A DNA stretch of 64,000 nucleotides, taken from the NCBI GenBank assembly GCA_013373085.1, contig JABXIM010000038.1, forward strand, positions 19,116 to 83,115, read 5' to 3'. How positions within the stretch are numbered: the stretch's first letter is position 1; every line of letters starts with the position of its first letter. The stretch comes from Oceanospirillaceae bacterium (GTDB lineage Bacteria; Pseudomonadota; Gammaproteobacteria; Pseudomonadales; Balneatricaceae). Shown in pieces: positions 7,633 to 16,926 of this stretch. The translations under genes and the position numbers were made by a program. The notes beneath the pieces are model-generated. The model searched no databases and was not told the DNA's origin. It was given only the letters and a program-made list of their open reading frames with translations.

Positions 7633-10395
7633 ATGAAGTGGGAAGCCCTGTTGTTCGTCGTCGCCTTCGGCTACCTGGCGCTGCTCTTCGTCATCGCCGC
7701 CTGGGCGGACCGACGTGCCGAGACCGGGCGTTCGGTGATCGGATCACCGCTCGTCTATACCCTGTCGATCGCCGTCTACTGTACCGCCTGGACCTTCTAC
7801 GGCAGTGTCGGCCGCGCCGCCAATTACGGTCCTGCTTTCCTTACCATCTACCTCGGACCGACGCTGGCAATGCTGCTCGGGTGGCTGCTGATCCGGCGCA
7901 TGGTGCGTATCGCCCGCGCGCAGCGCATAACCTCGATCGCCGACTTCATCAGCACCCGCTACGGCAAGAGCAACGGCCTCGGCGCGCTGGTGACGCTGGT
8001 CGCGGTGATCGGCATCATGCCCTATATCGCGCTGCAGCTGAAAGCCATCACCTTCAGTCACGCCGTGCTGACCGCCTACCCGGCCGAAGCCCAGCCGAAC
8101 CTGTTCGAGGCAGGCATTCTGTCCGACAAGTCGTTCTGGGTCGCGCTGGTGCTAGCGGTTTTCATCATCCTGTTCGGCACCCGCCACCTCGACGCCAGCG
8201 AGCGCCACGAAGGCATGGTGGCGGCGATCGCCTTCGAGTCGGTGGTCAAATTGCTGGCCTTTCTCGCCGTCGGCCTGTTCGCGACCTTCGCGCTGTTCGA
8301 CGGCCCCGGCGAACTGCTGACCCGTGCCGCGGCGCTGCCGGAGCTTCGTGACCGCTTCGGTCTCGACTCCGTGCCCGGCGGCGCCGGCGGCTGGGTGGGC
8401 AGCCTGCTGCTGGCGGGGCTGGCGTTCATCACCCTGCCGCGCCAGTTCCAGGTACTGGTCATCGAGAACGTCGACGACCGCCATATCCGTCGCGCCAGCT
8501 GGCTTTTCCCGCTGTACCTGCTGGCGATCAATCTGTTCGTGATACCGGTGGCGCTCGCCGGACTGCTGCTCGGTGAGGCGGCGCGGGATCCCGACGCCTA
8601 TGTCCTGACCATCGGTCTCGCATCAGGTCCCGCCTGGCTGCCATTGCTGGCGTTCCTCGGCGGTCTGTCGGCGGCAACCGGCATGATGATCGTCGAAACC
8701 ATCGCTCTCTCGACCATGATCAGCAACCATCTGGTGATGCCACTGCTGCTGCGTTTGCGCTGGTTGCATCTGGAAGGCTACCGCGAGCTGAGCGGCCTGA
8801 TTCTGGGGATCCGGCGCGTCGCCATCGTGCTGATCCTGCTGCTGGGCTATCTCTATCACGTTCTGATCGGCGAGTCCTACAGCCTGGTCACCATCGGTCT
8901 GGTGTCTTTCGCCGCCGCCGCCCAGTTCGCGCCGGCGCTGCTGCTCGGCCTTTACTGGCGCGGAGCCGCCCGCCGCGGTGCTGCCGCGGGACTGATCGGG
9001 GGCACGCTGGTCTGGGCATACACGCTGCTGTTGCCGGGGTTCGCCCAGTCCGGCTGGCTCGATGCAGGCCTTGTCACTCAGGGTCCCTGGGACATCGGCT
9101 GGCTGCGTCCCTACGCGCTATTCGGCCTGGAAGGCTGGGACATCTACAGCCATGCACTGTTCTGGAGCCTGCTGGTCAACGTTGGCTTGCTGGTCGGCGT
9201 GTCGCTGTTCTGTCATCAGAGCCGGCTGGAGCAAACCCAGGCAGCGTTATTCACCGGACACCTGCACCCGGATCTGATGCCGACGTCGCTGTGGCAGGGG
9301 GAAACACCGCGTGGCGAACTGCGGGCGCTGCTTGGTCGTTACCTTGGCGCAGCCGCCACCGCGCGGCTGCTGCCGCCCGCCGCCGACGACGATGATGCCC
9401 TGGCGGCGACTCAGGAACAGATCAGTGCTGCCGAACAGGCGCTCGCTGGCGCCCTCGGCGGCTCCTCGGCCCGGGTTTTGATCAACTCGGTGGTGCGCGG
9501 CGAGGCGCTCGACCTCGAAGCGGTACTGAGCATTCTCGACACCACCTCCCAGGCGCTGGAGTACAACCGCCGGCTGGAGCAGAAATCCCGCGAGCTGGCG
9601 CGGATAGGTGCCGAGCTGCGCAAGGCCAACGAACAGCTGCGCGAGCTCGACCGCCTCAAAGACGAGTTCGTGGCGATGGTAAGCCACGAACTGCGTACCC
9701 CGCTGACGTCGATTCGCGCCTTCGCCGAGATACTGCGCGACAGCCCCGACATTGACGTCAGCCAGCGCACCCACTTTCTCGAAATCATCGTGCGCGAAAG
9801 CGAGCGTCTTTCACGCCTGATAGAGGAAATCCTCGACCTGGCGCGACTGGAGTCGGGTCGCATGCCGCTGAATCCGGAACACCTCGACCTGGCGCAGATG
9901 GCCCGGCAGTCCGCCGAGGCAGTCGGCCACCTGTGCCACGAGCGCGGCGTCGAGCTGGAGGTGCAGCTGCCGGACGAGAGCGCGCCGGTGGTCGCCGATC
10001 CGGACCGGCTGCAGCAGGTGATCATCAACCTGCTGGACAACGCCAGCAAGTTCGCCGCGCGCCCGCAGGGACGTACGCGCCTGCTGCTGGAATCCCACAA
10101 GGGGCACTGGCGACTGTCGGTGGAAGACAATGGCAAAGGTATCGCCGAAGCGGAATGGGAACGGGTATTCGAAAAATTCCATCAGGTTGAGCAGACCGGC
10201 GACGATAAGGCATCCCGCCCCCGGGGTACGGGCCTCGGCTTGCCGATCAGTCGCGGTATCATCGCCAACCTCGGCGGCCGGCTCTGGATCGAAAAGGGCA
10301 AGCGACTGGGCGGCGCCCGTTTCGTGATCGAGTTGCCGCAAGCGCCTTCACAGGCCGAAAAGGACCCCGACGCCCAATGGCTGCCCGCGTCCTGA
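7633..10395 (+). CDS. Sodium:solute symporter / sensor histidine kinase fusion (CrbS-like)
   Basis: The N-terminal ~520 of 920 residues form a multi-span sodium:solute symporter (SSS) module, from YLALLFVIAAWADRRAETGRS and YTLSIAVYCTAWTFYGSVG through SVVKLLAFLAVGLFATF and GGLSAATGMMIVETIALSTM. A linker and coiled coil (about 590-680) leads to a complete histidine kinase. H685 lies in MVSHELRTPLTSIRAFAEI. The N-box is QQVIINLLDNASKFA, G1 is VEDNGKGIAEAEWERVFEKFHQ, and GTGLGLPISRGIIANLGG follows. The organisation matches CrbS of Vibrio and Pseudomonas, which works with CrbR in acetate sensing. Here the only response regulator in the operon is a bare receiver domain. The inner-membrane sensor probably couples substrate transport or binding to phosphorylation; the ligand is not readable from sequence. 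Confidence 0.88.
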   Translation: MKWEALLFVVAFGYLALLFVIAAWADRRAETGRSVIGSPLVYTLSIAVYCTAWTFYGSVGRAANYGPAFLTIYLGPTLAMLLGWLLIRRMVRIARAQRITSIADFISTRYGKSNGLGALVTLVAVIGIMPYIALQLKAITFSHAVLTAYPAEAQPNLFEAGILSDKSFWVALVLAVFIILFGTRHLDASERHEGMVAAIAFESVVKLLAFLAVGLFATFALFDGPGELLTRAAALPELRDRFGLDSVPGGAGGWVGSLLLAGLAFITLPRQFQVLVIENVDDRHIRRASWLFPLYLLAINLFVIPVALAGLLLGEAARDPDAYVLTIGLASGPAWLPLLAFLGGLSAATGMMIVETIALSTMISNHLVMPLLLRLRWLHLEGYRELSGLILGIRRVAIVLILLLGYLYHVLIGESYSLVTIGLVSFAAAAQFAPALLLGLYWRGAARRGAAAGLIGGTLVWAYTLLLPGFAQSGWLDAGLVTQGPWDIGWLRPYALFGLEGWDIYSHALFWSLLVNVGLLVGVSLFCHQSRLEQTQAALFTGHLHPDLMPTSLWQGETPRGELRALLGRYLGAAATARLLPPAADDDDALAATQEQISAAEQALAGALGGSSARVLINSVVRGEALDLEAVLSILDTTSQALEYNRRLEQKSRELARIGAELRKANEQLRELDRLKDEFVAMVSHELRTPLTSIRAFAEILRDSPDIDVSQRTHFLEIIVRESERLSRLIEEILDLARLESGRMPLNPEHLDLAQMARQSAEAVGHLCHERGVELEVQLPDESAPVVADPDRLQQVIINLLDNASKFAARPQGRTRLLLESHKGHWRLSVEDNGKGIAEAEWERVFEKFHQVEQTGDDKASRPRGTGLGLPISRGIIANLGGRLWIEKGKRLGGARFVIELPQAPSQAEKDPDAQWLPAS

Positions 10396-10402
10396 AGTTG
10401 CT

Positions 10403-10443
10403 GTAGGGTGGAAATCGCGCCTGCGGCGCTCATTCCACCCTAC
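10403..10443. repeat. GTAGGGTGGAA inverted repeat at convergent gene ends
   Basis: GTAGGGTGGAA (10403-10413) and TTCCACCCTAC (10433-10443) form a perfect 11-bp inverted repeat with a 19-base GC-rich loop. It lies between the convergent symporter-kinase and DUF294 genes, three bases from the latter's stop codon, and probably stops transcription from both sides or stabilises 3' ends. A related repeat lies at 36542-36632. Confidence 0.7.
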
Positions 10444-10446
10444 CGA

Positions 10447-11586
10447 CTAGATACCGGCGACCAGTGCCCGGGCGCGGCGCTGCAGGTCGCGTATCGCCAT
10501 CAGGTCATGCTGCAGCGCAGCCCGGGTCGGCGCATCCAGGGTACCGAGGTCGATCCAGTTGTCCGGCCCGCGTCCGGCGGCAACGCCGTCCAGCTGGGAC
10601 TGCAGCAGCAGCGCCTGAAGCCGGTTCATCGCCGACGTCAGAGTCCGGGCCCGATCATGATCCAGCACCCCCAGCTCCGCCAGAGCCTGCAGCCGGGAAC
10701 GCGTATCGACCGCCTCCTGGCGATGCACCAGCGCCATCAGCCGCGTCGCACCCTGTAACGGCAGCAGGCCCTGGCGTTTCAGGTTCAGCGCCCGCGCGTG
10801 GGGAGCGTCCTTATCGTTGCCCCGCAGCCGGTCGAAGCGGTCGAGCGCGACCGGCGCCTCGTCCTGCAACTCGCCCATTTCATGCAGAAACAGGCCCGCC
10901 CGCGGCATCAGCTCGAGCACCTGTTCCCGCAGCCTGTGCGCCAGCTGCACGTCGCCGTATACCGGCATGAAGTCGAGCAGAATATTCGATTGCTGTACCA
11001 GCTTGACGGTACGCCGGCCGGTCCAGAGCCTCAGCTGCTCGAGCCATTCGCCGCGACGCTTGCGCCAGGACGGCCAGCGCGCCATCACATGACCGTTGCA
11101 CAACGGAATGCCATAGTCGTGCAAGCGTTCGGTGAAGCGTTCGCCAAGCGACTGGAACCAGGTATCGATCGCACTGTGTCGGGCGTCGGGATAATCGTCG
11201 ATGATCATCGCATTGTCCTGATCCGGCCCCAGCAGGCTTTCGTGGCGGGCGCCGGACCCGAGACTCAGTACGCAGAAACCGCAGGGCGGCGGGCCCCAGC
11301 CCTGCCCTGCCATCTCCTCCAGCGATGCCTGTATCGCCTGCCGGTAGAGCCAGTCGTTGTGATCGCTGAGCAGCTGACTGATGCGCCAGGCCGGCAGATC
11401 CAGCTTCAGCAACGCCTGCGTCAAACGCGGCTGCCAGGCCTTGCAGGATTCCGGCTCGGGCCTGTCCCCGAGCACCTCGAACGCCTCGCGCAATGGCGCC
11501 AGCAGCTCGGGCCAGTCCTGCCAGCGGGGCCAGTCGTCCCCGGCGAACAACTGACGCCAGGACGAGGGTCTTGCCGGATAGGGCAT
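10447..11586 (-). CDS. DUF294 nucleotidyltransferase-like protein without CBS domains
   Basis: The 379-residue cytoplasmic protein has the DUF294 nucleotidyltransferase motif GSGARHESLLGPDQDNAMI around residues 109-127 and a C-terminal helical region (RGNDKDAPHARALNLKRQGLLPLQ) typical of the DUF294 C-terminal domain. Larger relatives carry cyclic-nucleotide-binding and CBS domains before this motif; here only about 100 unrelated residues precede it. It is convergent with the symporter-kinase operon, and the pairing of DUF294 proteins with SSS symporters is common, so a regulatory role in the same pathway is likely. Its substrate is unknown; GlnD-like nucleotidylylation is only an analogy. Confidence 0.82.
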   Translation of the reverse strand: MPYPARPSSWRQLFAGDDWPRWQDWPELLAPLREAFEVLGDRPEPESCKAWQPRLTQALLKLDLPAWRISQLLSDHNDWLYRQAIQASLEEMAGQGWGPPPCGFCVLSLGSGARHESLLGPDQDNAMIIDDYPDARHSAIDTWFQSLGERFTERLHDYGIPLCNGHVMARWPSWRKRRGEWLEQLRLWTGRRTVKLVQQSNILLDFMPVYGDVQLAHRLREQVLELMPRAGLFLHEMGELQDEAPVALDRFDRLRGNDKDAPHARALNLKRQGLLPLQGATRLMALVHRQEAVDTRSRLQALAELGVLDHDRARTLTSAMNRLQALLLQSQLDGVAAGRGPDNWIDLGTLDAPTRAALQHDLMAIRDLQRRARALVAGI

Positions 11587-11620
11587 CTGCTTTCACTCCA
11601 TGAGTCCATCGGGAATATTG

Positions 11621-11657
11621 TAGGTTGGGTGCAGTGCCGAAGGCACGTATCCCAACA
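11621..11657. repeat. GTTGGG...CCCAAC palindromic intergenic element
   Basis: GTTGGG (11624-11629) pairs with CCCAAC (11651-11656), and an inner stem GTGCC-GAA-GGCAC (11634-11646) sits inside. The layout, opening with GTAGG and carrying a CGAAGG core, resembles the short dispersed palindromes common between genes of gammaproteobacteria. It lies upstream of the DUF294 gene, in the spacer shared with the divergent alcohol dehydrogenase gene. Confidence 0.5.
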
Positions 11658-11819
11658 CCTGTGCCCGCCCCAGCAAATCGACCTGCACTGCGATCGATAT
11701 TACCGGTTCCCTGATACTAACGTTTTAGGAAGTAATTGCTCCTGCATTATCAGGATTTCCGCCATCCATGGCGGTCATCCTCCTGTGCTTTGCCATACTC
11801 GAACAAGGAGGTTCTTGCC

Positions 11820-12848
11820 ATGAAAGCGATGCTGCTCGAACAGCTTACGCCCGTCACCGAGGGTGCAGAACCGCTGCGACTGGCCGAGTTGACGGATCCG
11901 CGGCCGGGCTCCGGTGAAATCCTGATTGATGTCTCGACCTGCGGCGTCTGCCACACCGAACTCGACGAGATCGAGGGGCGCACACCGCCACCGCGGCTGC
12001 CGATGATTCCCGGGCACCAGGCGGTGGGTCGGGTCATTGCCGTTGGCGACGGTGTGCGTGAACATCGTATCGGCGACCGTGTCGGGGTCGGCTGGATCGC
12101 AGCCAGCTGCGGCCACTGCGACCGATGCCGCAGCGGCAACGAGAACCTCTGTGCCGGCTTCCGTGCCACGGGCCGCGACGTTGACGGCGGCTATGCCGAA
12201 AAGATGCGGGTACGAGCCCCCTTCGCCTACCCGGTGCCACCGGATCTCAGCGATGAGCAGGCGGCTCCGCTGCTCTGCGCCGGTGCCATCGGCTACCGTT
12301 CATTGCGACTCTGCGGGCTGGAGAACGGTCAGCGGCTGGGCCTGACCGGTTTTGGCGGCTCCGCACACCTGGTACTGCAGCTGGCACGCCACCAGCTGCC
12401 CGACAGCGAGGTGTACGTATTCGCCCGCAGCCCCGAGGAACGACAGTTCGCACTGGAACTCGGCGCCGACTGGGCCGGCGATAGCGCCGACCAGCCGCCG
12501 CACCTGCTTGATGCCATTATCGATACCACGCCAGCCTGGATGCCGATCCTCTGCGCGCTGGAACGGCTGGCGCCAGGGGGGCGGCTGGTAATCAACGCCA
12601 TCCGCAAGGAAGCCGGCGACCAGCAGACGTTGCTGCAGCTCGATTACCCGCGTCATCTGTGGATGGAAAAAGAGATCAAATCGGTCGCCAACGTGGCCCG
12701 GCGCGATGTCGCGGAGTTTTTGCAATTGGCCGCCGTGGCCGGTATCCGCCCCGAGGTCGAACTGTTCGAGCTGGCGGACGCCAACCGCGCGCTGGTCGAG
12801 CTCAAGACCCGCCGCGTACGCGGTGCCAAGGTGCTACAGATCGGCTGA
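11820..12848 (+). CDS. Zinc-dependent alcohol dehydrogenase family protein
   Basis: The 342-residue cytoplasmic oxidoreductase belongs to the medium-chain dehydrogenase superfamily. The GroES-like half has the catalytic zinc ligands CGVCHTELDE and PGHQAVGRVIAVGDGV, and the four-cysteine structural zinc loop CGHCDRCRSGNENLC, so both zinc sites look intact. The Rossmann part has LGLTGFGGSAHLVLQLAR in place of the usual GxGxxG. It ends KTRRVRGAKVLQIG. I chose ATG 11820 because AAGGAGG lies eight bases upstream; an in-frame extension to 11736 lacks this. The substrate (an alcohol or aldehyde) cannot be told. It stands alone, divergent from DUF294 and convergent with the DUF47 gene. Confidence 0.88.
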   Translation: MKAMLLEQLTPVTEGAEPLRLAELTDPRPGSGEILIDVSTCGVCHTELDEIEGRTPPPRLPMIPGHQAVGRVIAVGDGVREHRIGDRVGVGWIAASCGHCDRCRSGNENLCAGFRATGRDVDGGYAEKMRVRAPFAYPVPPDLSDEQAAPLLCAGAIGYRSLRLCGLENGQRLGLTGFGGSAHLVLQLARHQLPDSEVYVFARSPEERQFALELGADWAGDSADQPPHLLDAIIDTTPAWMPILCALERLAPGGRLVINAIRKEAGDQQTLLQLDYPRHLWMEKEIKSVANVARRDVAEFLQLAAVAGIRPEVELFELADANRALVELKTRRVRGAKVLQIG

Positions 12849-12851
12849 GCG

Positions 12852-13562
12852 TCAATCGCCCTCGTACTTGATACTGATATCCCGCAACGCCTCGCCGGCC
12901 CGGGCGAGGCGATCGGCGGCATTGGACAGATGACGGTACACTTCGCGGCGCTTGATCCGCGACACCACAAAATCGAGGCAGGCGCTTACCGAAGGCTCGC
13001 CGTCCCGGGTCAGCTGCCGGTATTCCTCGCCGCTGAACATCTCTTCCAGTGCATCACGATACAGATCCTCGACCTGGCGTTCGGCACTGCGGGTCTGCAC
13101 GCTGCGCGCGACGCCACCGGAGGCGCCGGGCCGGAAGCGCGCCAGCCCCAACGCCAGCGAGGCTACCCCTTCGCCCAGCTCCGCGGTCATCCGGCACATC
13201 CAGTCGTCCGGCGTGATCTGCAGCACCTCCACTTCACGCACGGTGTTTTTCAGGTAATCCAGGATATGGTCGATGGACATCGCCAGCGTATAGATATCCT
13301 CGCGGTCGATCGGGGTTACGAAACTGCGGTACAGCTGGTCGAGATTGCGGTCGCGCAACCGGTGTCCCTGCTCCACCAGCCGCTGTACGGGTTCGGCCAT
13401 TGCCGGCTCGCCACTTTGCATATAATCGGCCAGTGCAGCCACGGTCGCGCGCAGATTATCGGCCTGGGCTTCAAGCAACGCATGAAAATCCGGTGTCGGC
13501 GGGACCAGTTGCTGCCACAGCCGACGCCACCAGGGTCGCTCTGATGTCGGTACAGGAGTCAT
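12852..13562 (-). CDS. DUF47 (PhoU-like) protein, partner of Pit transporter
   Basis: The 236-residue, mostly helical protein is of the DUF47/TIGR00153 type, distantly related to PhoU. Recognisable parts are FHALLEAQADNLRATVAALADYM near the start, a central IDREDIYTLAMSIDHILDYL, and the C-terminal SRIKRREVYRHLSNAADRLARAGEALRDI. The start at 13562 gives an ATGA overlap with the upstream pit stop, whereas a longer open frame only shadows pit. DUF47 genes are repeatedly found next to pit genes and are thought to modulate phosphate uptake. It is the last gene of the beta-CASP/pit/DUF47 operon. Confidence 0.88.
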   Translation of the reverse strand: MTPVPTSERPWWRRLWQQLVPPTPDFHALLEAQADNLRATVAALADYMQSGEPAMAEPVQRLVEQGHRLRDRNLDQLYRSFVTPIDREDIYTLAMSIDHILDYLKNTVREVEVLQITPDDWMCRMTAELGEGVASLALGLARFRPGASGGVARSVQTRSAERQVEDLYRDALEEMFSGEEYRQLTRDGEPSVSACLDFVVSRIKRREVYRHLSNAADRLARAGEALRDISIKYEGD

Positions 13563-14596
13563 GGGACGAGCCTCGCAAGCAGTCGATATATCAGTGCCGC
13601 CAGCAAACCCGCGGCCGGCAGGGTGACAAACCAGGTAAAGAGAATCTCCAGTGCCTTGCCCCAGCGCACCGCGCGCGGACGCTCCGAGGCGCCAACCCCC
13701 ATGATGGAGGAACTGACAACATGGGTGGTGGAGACCGGCCCACCGACCGCCGCCGCAATCGAGATCACAGCCGCCGACGCCAACTGGCTGTCGAACGCAT
13801 GCAATGTCCGCAACCGGTAGATCCCGAACCCCACCGTGCGGATAATGCGCCAGCCCCCGGAGGCAGTCCCCAGCGTTATCGCCGTGGCGCAGAGCAGGAT
13901 GACCCAGAACGGCACCTCGAACGCCGGCAGCTGTCCGCCCAGAACCAGTACCAGCGTGATGACGGCCATGCTTTTCTGCGCATCGTTGGCACCGTGGGAA
14001 AAGGCCAGCCAGGCGGCACCGAACCACTGCAGGCGGCGCAGCGGCAGATTTACGCTCGGACGGGCCCGCCGCAGCAGCAGTCGCATCGAGCGATGCAGCA
14101 ACCAGCCGAGGCCCGCTCCCAGCAACGGCGAGAACAGAAGCGTGGCGACGATCTTGGTCAGGCCGCTCCAGTGGCCCTGCTCCAGCAACTGGTGCCAGCC
14201 CCAGGCCACATGTTCGGCGCCGGCCGACACCAGCACCGCGCCGCAAAGGCCGCCGACCAGCGCGTGCGACGAGGATGACGGCAAGCCCCGCCACCAGGTA
14301 CCGAGATTGACGCCGATCGCGCCCGCCGTACCCGACAGCAGTATGGCCAGGGCATCGTCGGACGGCAGGTCATCCAGCGTCACAAACCCGCCCACTGTGT
14401 CTGCGACGGCGGTGCCGCCAAGCAGAGGCCCGAGAAAGGTGAAGCCGGAGACCAGCAGAATCGCCTGCGTCGGCGTCATGGCACGGCAGGCCACCACCGA
14501 CGCCACCATGTTGGCGGTGTCGTGGAAACCGTTGGTGAAGTCGAATAGCAGCAGCAGGACGATACCGCTCAGGATCAGCGGCCAGCCGGCATCCAT
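13559..14596 (-). CDS. Inorganic phosphate transporter, Pit family
   Basis: The 345-residue inner-membrane protein has about ten hydrophobic segments. Both halves carry the PiT family signature: FDFTNGFHDTANMVAS at residues about 18-33 and LAFSHGANDAQKSMAV in the second half. The central motifs PSSSSHALVGGLCGAVLV and GPVSTTHVVSSSIMGVG are also typical. It is expected to import phosphate, often as a metal-phosphate complex, in symport with protons. It lies nine bases after the beta-CASP gene and overlaps the DUF47 gene by four bases. Its length is close to DUF47-associated short Pit proteins (about 330) rather than E. coli PitA (499). Confidence 0.92.
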   Translation of the reverse strand: MDAGWPLILSGIVLLLLFDFTNGFHDTANMVASVVACRAMTPTQAILLVSGFTFLGPLLGGTAVADTVGGFVTLDDLPSDDALAILLSGTAGAIGVNLGTWWRGLPSSSSHALVGGLCGAVLVSAGAEHVAWGWHQLLEQGHWSGLTKIVATLLFSPLLGAGLGWLLHRSMRLLLRRARPSVNLPLRRLQWFGAAWLAFSHGANDAQKSMAVITLVLVLGGQLPAFEVPFWVILLCATAITLGTASGGWRIIRTVGFGIYRLRTLHAFDSQLASAAVISIAAAVGGPVSTTHVVSSSIMGVGASERPRAVRWGKALEILFTWFVTLPAAGLLAALIYRLLARLVP

Positions 14597-14605
14597 GGTC
14601 TGTTC

Positions 14606-15994
14606 CTAGAGCGCGTAGCTGTTGCCGAGCGCTGGCATTTCGACCTGCGTGTGCTTCAGCTGAGACGCGAAATGGCGCATCACATCCTCGTCGCCATGTA
14701 CCAGAAAGGTACGACCGGGCTCACCGATCCGGCGATGCCATTCCAGCAGCTCGGCCTGGTCGGCGTGGGCGGAAAAGCCGTTGATGGTATGCACCGACGC
14801 CCGCACCGGTATGCTCTCGCCGAAAATCCGCACCGTGCGGGCGCCGTCGATGATCTGCCGCGCCAGGGTCCCGCGGGCCGAGTATCCGACAAAGACGACA
14901 CTGGATTCCGTACGCCAGAGATTGTGCTTCAAATGATGCCGCACGCGGCCGCCGGTGCACATGCCGGAGCCGGCCAGGATGACGGCGCCGCCGCTGATGC
15001 GGTTCAGTGCCATCGATTCGGCGGTCTCGCGCACGAAGTGCAGCCCGGGCAGGTGGAAGGGGTCGCGCCCCTCGCGATACAGCTCGGCCACGTCGTCGTC
15101 ATAACATTCGCGGTGCCGTTCGAAGATCTCAGTGGCGGAGATCGCCATCGGCGAGTCCAGAAACACCTGTAACGCACCGGTCAGGCGGCCTTGCGCCACC
15201 CCCTCGCGCAGGTAGAACAGTATCTCCTGCGCCCGTTCCAGCGCGAACGTCGGGATTATCACATTGCCACCGCGACGAAAGGTTTCGCCGATCACCTGGT
15301 ACAGCTCATCGACTGTAGGCGTCAGCGCCTTATGCGTGCGGTCGCCGTAGGTGGTCTCCATTACCACCACCTCGGCCCCCGATGGCGTCTGGGGATCGCG
15401 CAGCAGCGGCCTGCCGGCATTGCCCAGGTCGCCGGAAAAAAGCACGGTGCAACGCTGCCCCCCCTCTTGCAGCTCGAGCAGAATACTGGCGGAACCGAGA
15501 ATATGTCCTGCGTCGAAGAAGGTGGCGCGGATGCCTGGTGCCAGCGTCAGCGGTTCCTCGTAGTGCGCCGTGCGGCCGAAATGTTCGGTGCTATTGAGGG
15601 CATCGAGCGCCGTATACAACGGCGAAACCTTGTGCGCATGACCGCGACGGGCACTGCGCCGAGTCTGGTAGCGTGCTTCCTCTTCCTGCAGATGCGCCGA
15701 GTCCAGCATCACCAGACGCGCCAGCTCCCGCGATGCCGCCGTGGTGACGATCTCGCCGCGGAAACCGCGCCGGGTCAGCAATGGGATGCGTCCGCAGTGA
15801 TCCAGATGGGCATGGGTGAGCAGCAGAAAATCGATGCTTGCAGGATCGAAACCGAAGGGCTCGGCATTTTCCTCGGCCAGCTCGCGACCGCCCTGGTACA
15901 GACCGCAATCGATCAGCACTCGCTGGCCAGCACATTCGATCAGATGGCAGGAGCCGGTCACACCGCGATCAGCCCCGTGAAATGAAATTTCCAT
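14606..15994 (-). CDS. MBL-fold/beta-CASP RNA-processing-type hydrolase
   Basis: This 462-residue cytoplasmic protein is of the metallo-beta-lactamase/beta-CASP superfamily. The metal motif HAHLDHCGRIP (about residues 61-71) and DAGHILGS and SGDLG supply the other ligands. The beta-CASP and RMMBL parts follow (PTFALERAQEILF, SPMAISATEIF, AGSGMCTGGRVRHHLKHNL, FSAHADQAELLEW, VHGDEDVM). Family members are RNases or exonucleases related to CPSF-73, and bacterial ones are often of unknown target. It is first in an operon with pit and DUF47, an association whose logic is not evident. The start at 15994 gives the family opening MEISFHGADRGVTGSCHL. Confidence 0.9.
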   Translation of the reverse strand: MEISFHGADRGVTGSCHLIECAGQRVLIDCGLYQGGRELAEENAEPFGFDPASIDFLLLTHAHLDHCGRIPLLTRRGFRGEIVTTAASRELARLVMLDSAHLQEEEARYQTRRSARRGHAHKVSPLYTALDALNSTEHFGRTAHYEEPLTLAPGIRATFFDAGHILGSASILLELQEGGQRCTVLFSGDLGNAGRPLLRDPQTPSGAEVVVMETTYGDRTHKALTPTVDELYQVIGETFRRGGNVIIPTFALERAQEILFYLREGVAQGRLTGALQVFLDSPMAISATEIFERHRECYDDDVAELYREGRDPFHLPGLHFVRETAESMALNRISGGAVILAGSGMCTGGRVRHHLKHNLWRTESSVVFVGYSARGTLARQIIDGARTVRIFGESIPVRASVHTINGFSAHADQAELLEWHRRIGEPGRTFLVHGDEDVMRHFASQLKHTQVEMPALGNSYAL

Positions 15995-16161
15995 ACCGGT
16001 TTCTCCCTCGCAGACAATCCCGGTTTCGACAGCCCGGCTTCGTCCGGCCGGACTCCTGGTTTCCAGAGTCTAGACGGGAATTCCACCGGCGGATGTACCG
16101 GCCGCTGCACTCTGGCACCCGTTACCTCACAGAACAGCTCCCTAACCGGGCGTTTATGCGT

Positions 16162-16899
16162 TCAGCTGCCGAGCCGGTCGATATACTGGCGCAGCCGGTC
16201 GTAGTGGCTGCCCTGCCAGTACAGCTGGTCACACTGACGACAATGGAAAAAGACGTCGAATTCGCGGGCCAGCCGTGGTGGAACCTGCCGCCGCACATCC
16301 GCCGGTGACAGTCGCTCGATCAAGCCATTGCAACGCATGCAGCGGCTGAAGGGTTGTATCCAGGGCCAGGGTTCGAACCGGGCGAGGAACTCGTGCAATT
16401 GACGTTCAGGACTGGTCGCACGGACATAGTAGCCATGAGTCACGTCGGGTTGCTGCAACAGCCCGCGGTCGCGGGTCAGGATCGTTCGTCCCTGTAACCG
16501 TGCCAGCCGGATAATGGGCCGGTCATCCATCTGATTGCGATACCAGGTATCAAGACCCAGCAGACGCAGCCGCCGTGCCAATCGGCCGAGGTGCACATCG
16601 AGGATGAAGCGCGGACGCTGCAACGGCCGGCTCCGCAGCGGAATCAGGCCAGGGTCGTCGACATCGCCGATATCGGGATAGAGATGCAGGTGATCGCCAT
16701 CGCTGACATTGCGGGACAGCGATACCGACTCACCGTTGATCAGCGCCAGGTCCACTTCCGGATGGGGAATCCTCAACGGTATCAGCAGTTGCTGCAGGCT
16801 GACGACCTGCTTGAGACGCATCGTCCGTGGGCGCCAGCGCTGCGAAGGCGGCAACAACTCATTGAGCCGGCCATGGCAGCGGCACTGTACCTCGATCAT
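16162..16899 (-). CDS. Ub-Mut7-C / Mut7-C RNase-domain protein
   Basis: The 245-residue protein starts with a ubiquitin-like Ub-Mut7C domain (about 1-85, LNELLPPSQRW ... VSDGDHLHLYPD). The Mut7-C domain follows, opening RFILDVHLGRLARRLRLLGLDTWY with its conserved aspartate and arginines, then ILTRDRGLL. A C-terminal zinc ribbon has CMRCNG and CRQCDQLYW, four cysteines in all. Mut7-C is a PIN-like nuclease fold, and the bacterial proteins are of unproven function. It is a single gene, with the MITE-like element immediately upstream. Confidence 0.9.
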   Translation of the reverse strand: MIEVQCRCHGRLNELLPPSQRWRPRTMRLKQVVSLQQLLIPLRIPHPEVDLALINGESVSLSRNVSDGDHLHLYPDIGDVDDPGLIPLRSRPLQRPRFILDVHLGRLARRLRLLGLDTWYRNQMDDRPIIRLARLQGRTILTRDRGLLQQPDVTHGYYVRATSPERQLHEFLARFEPWPWIQPFSRCMRCNGLIERLSPADVRRQVPPRLAREFDVFFHCRQCDQLYWQGSHYDRLRQYIDRLGS

Positions 16900-16926
16900 C
16901 GGCGACCTCCCATACAGCTAAGACTA

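Noticed and set aside
12852..14294. 480-residue minus-strand frame covering DUF47 and part of pit
   Set aside because: Only its last 236 residues look like a protein (DUF47); the upstream part reads pit in the wrong frame.
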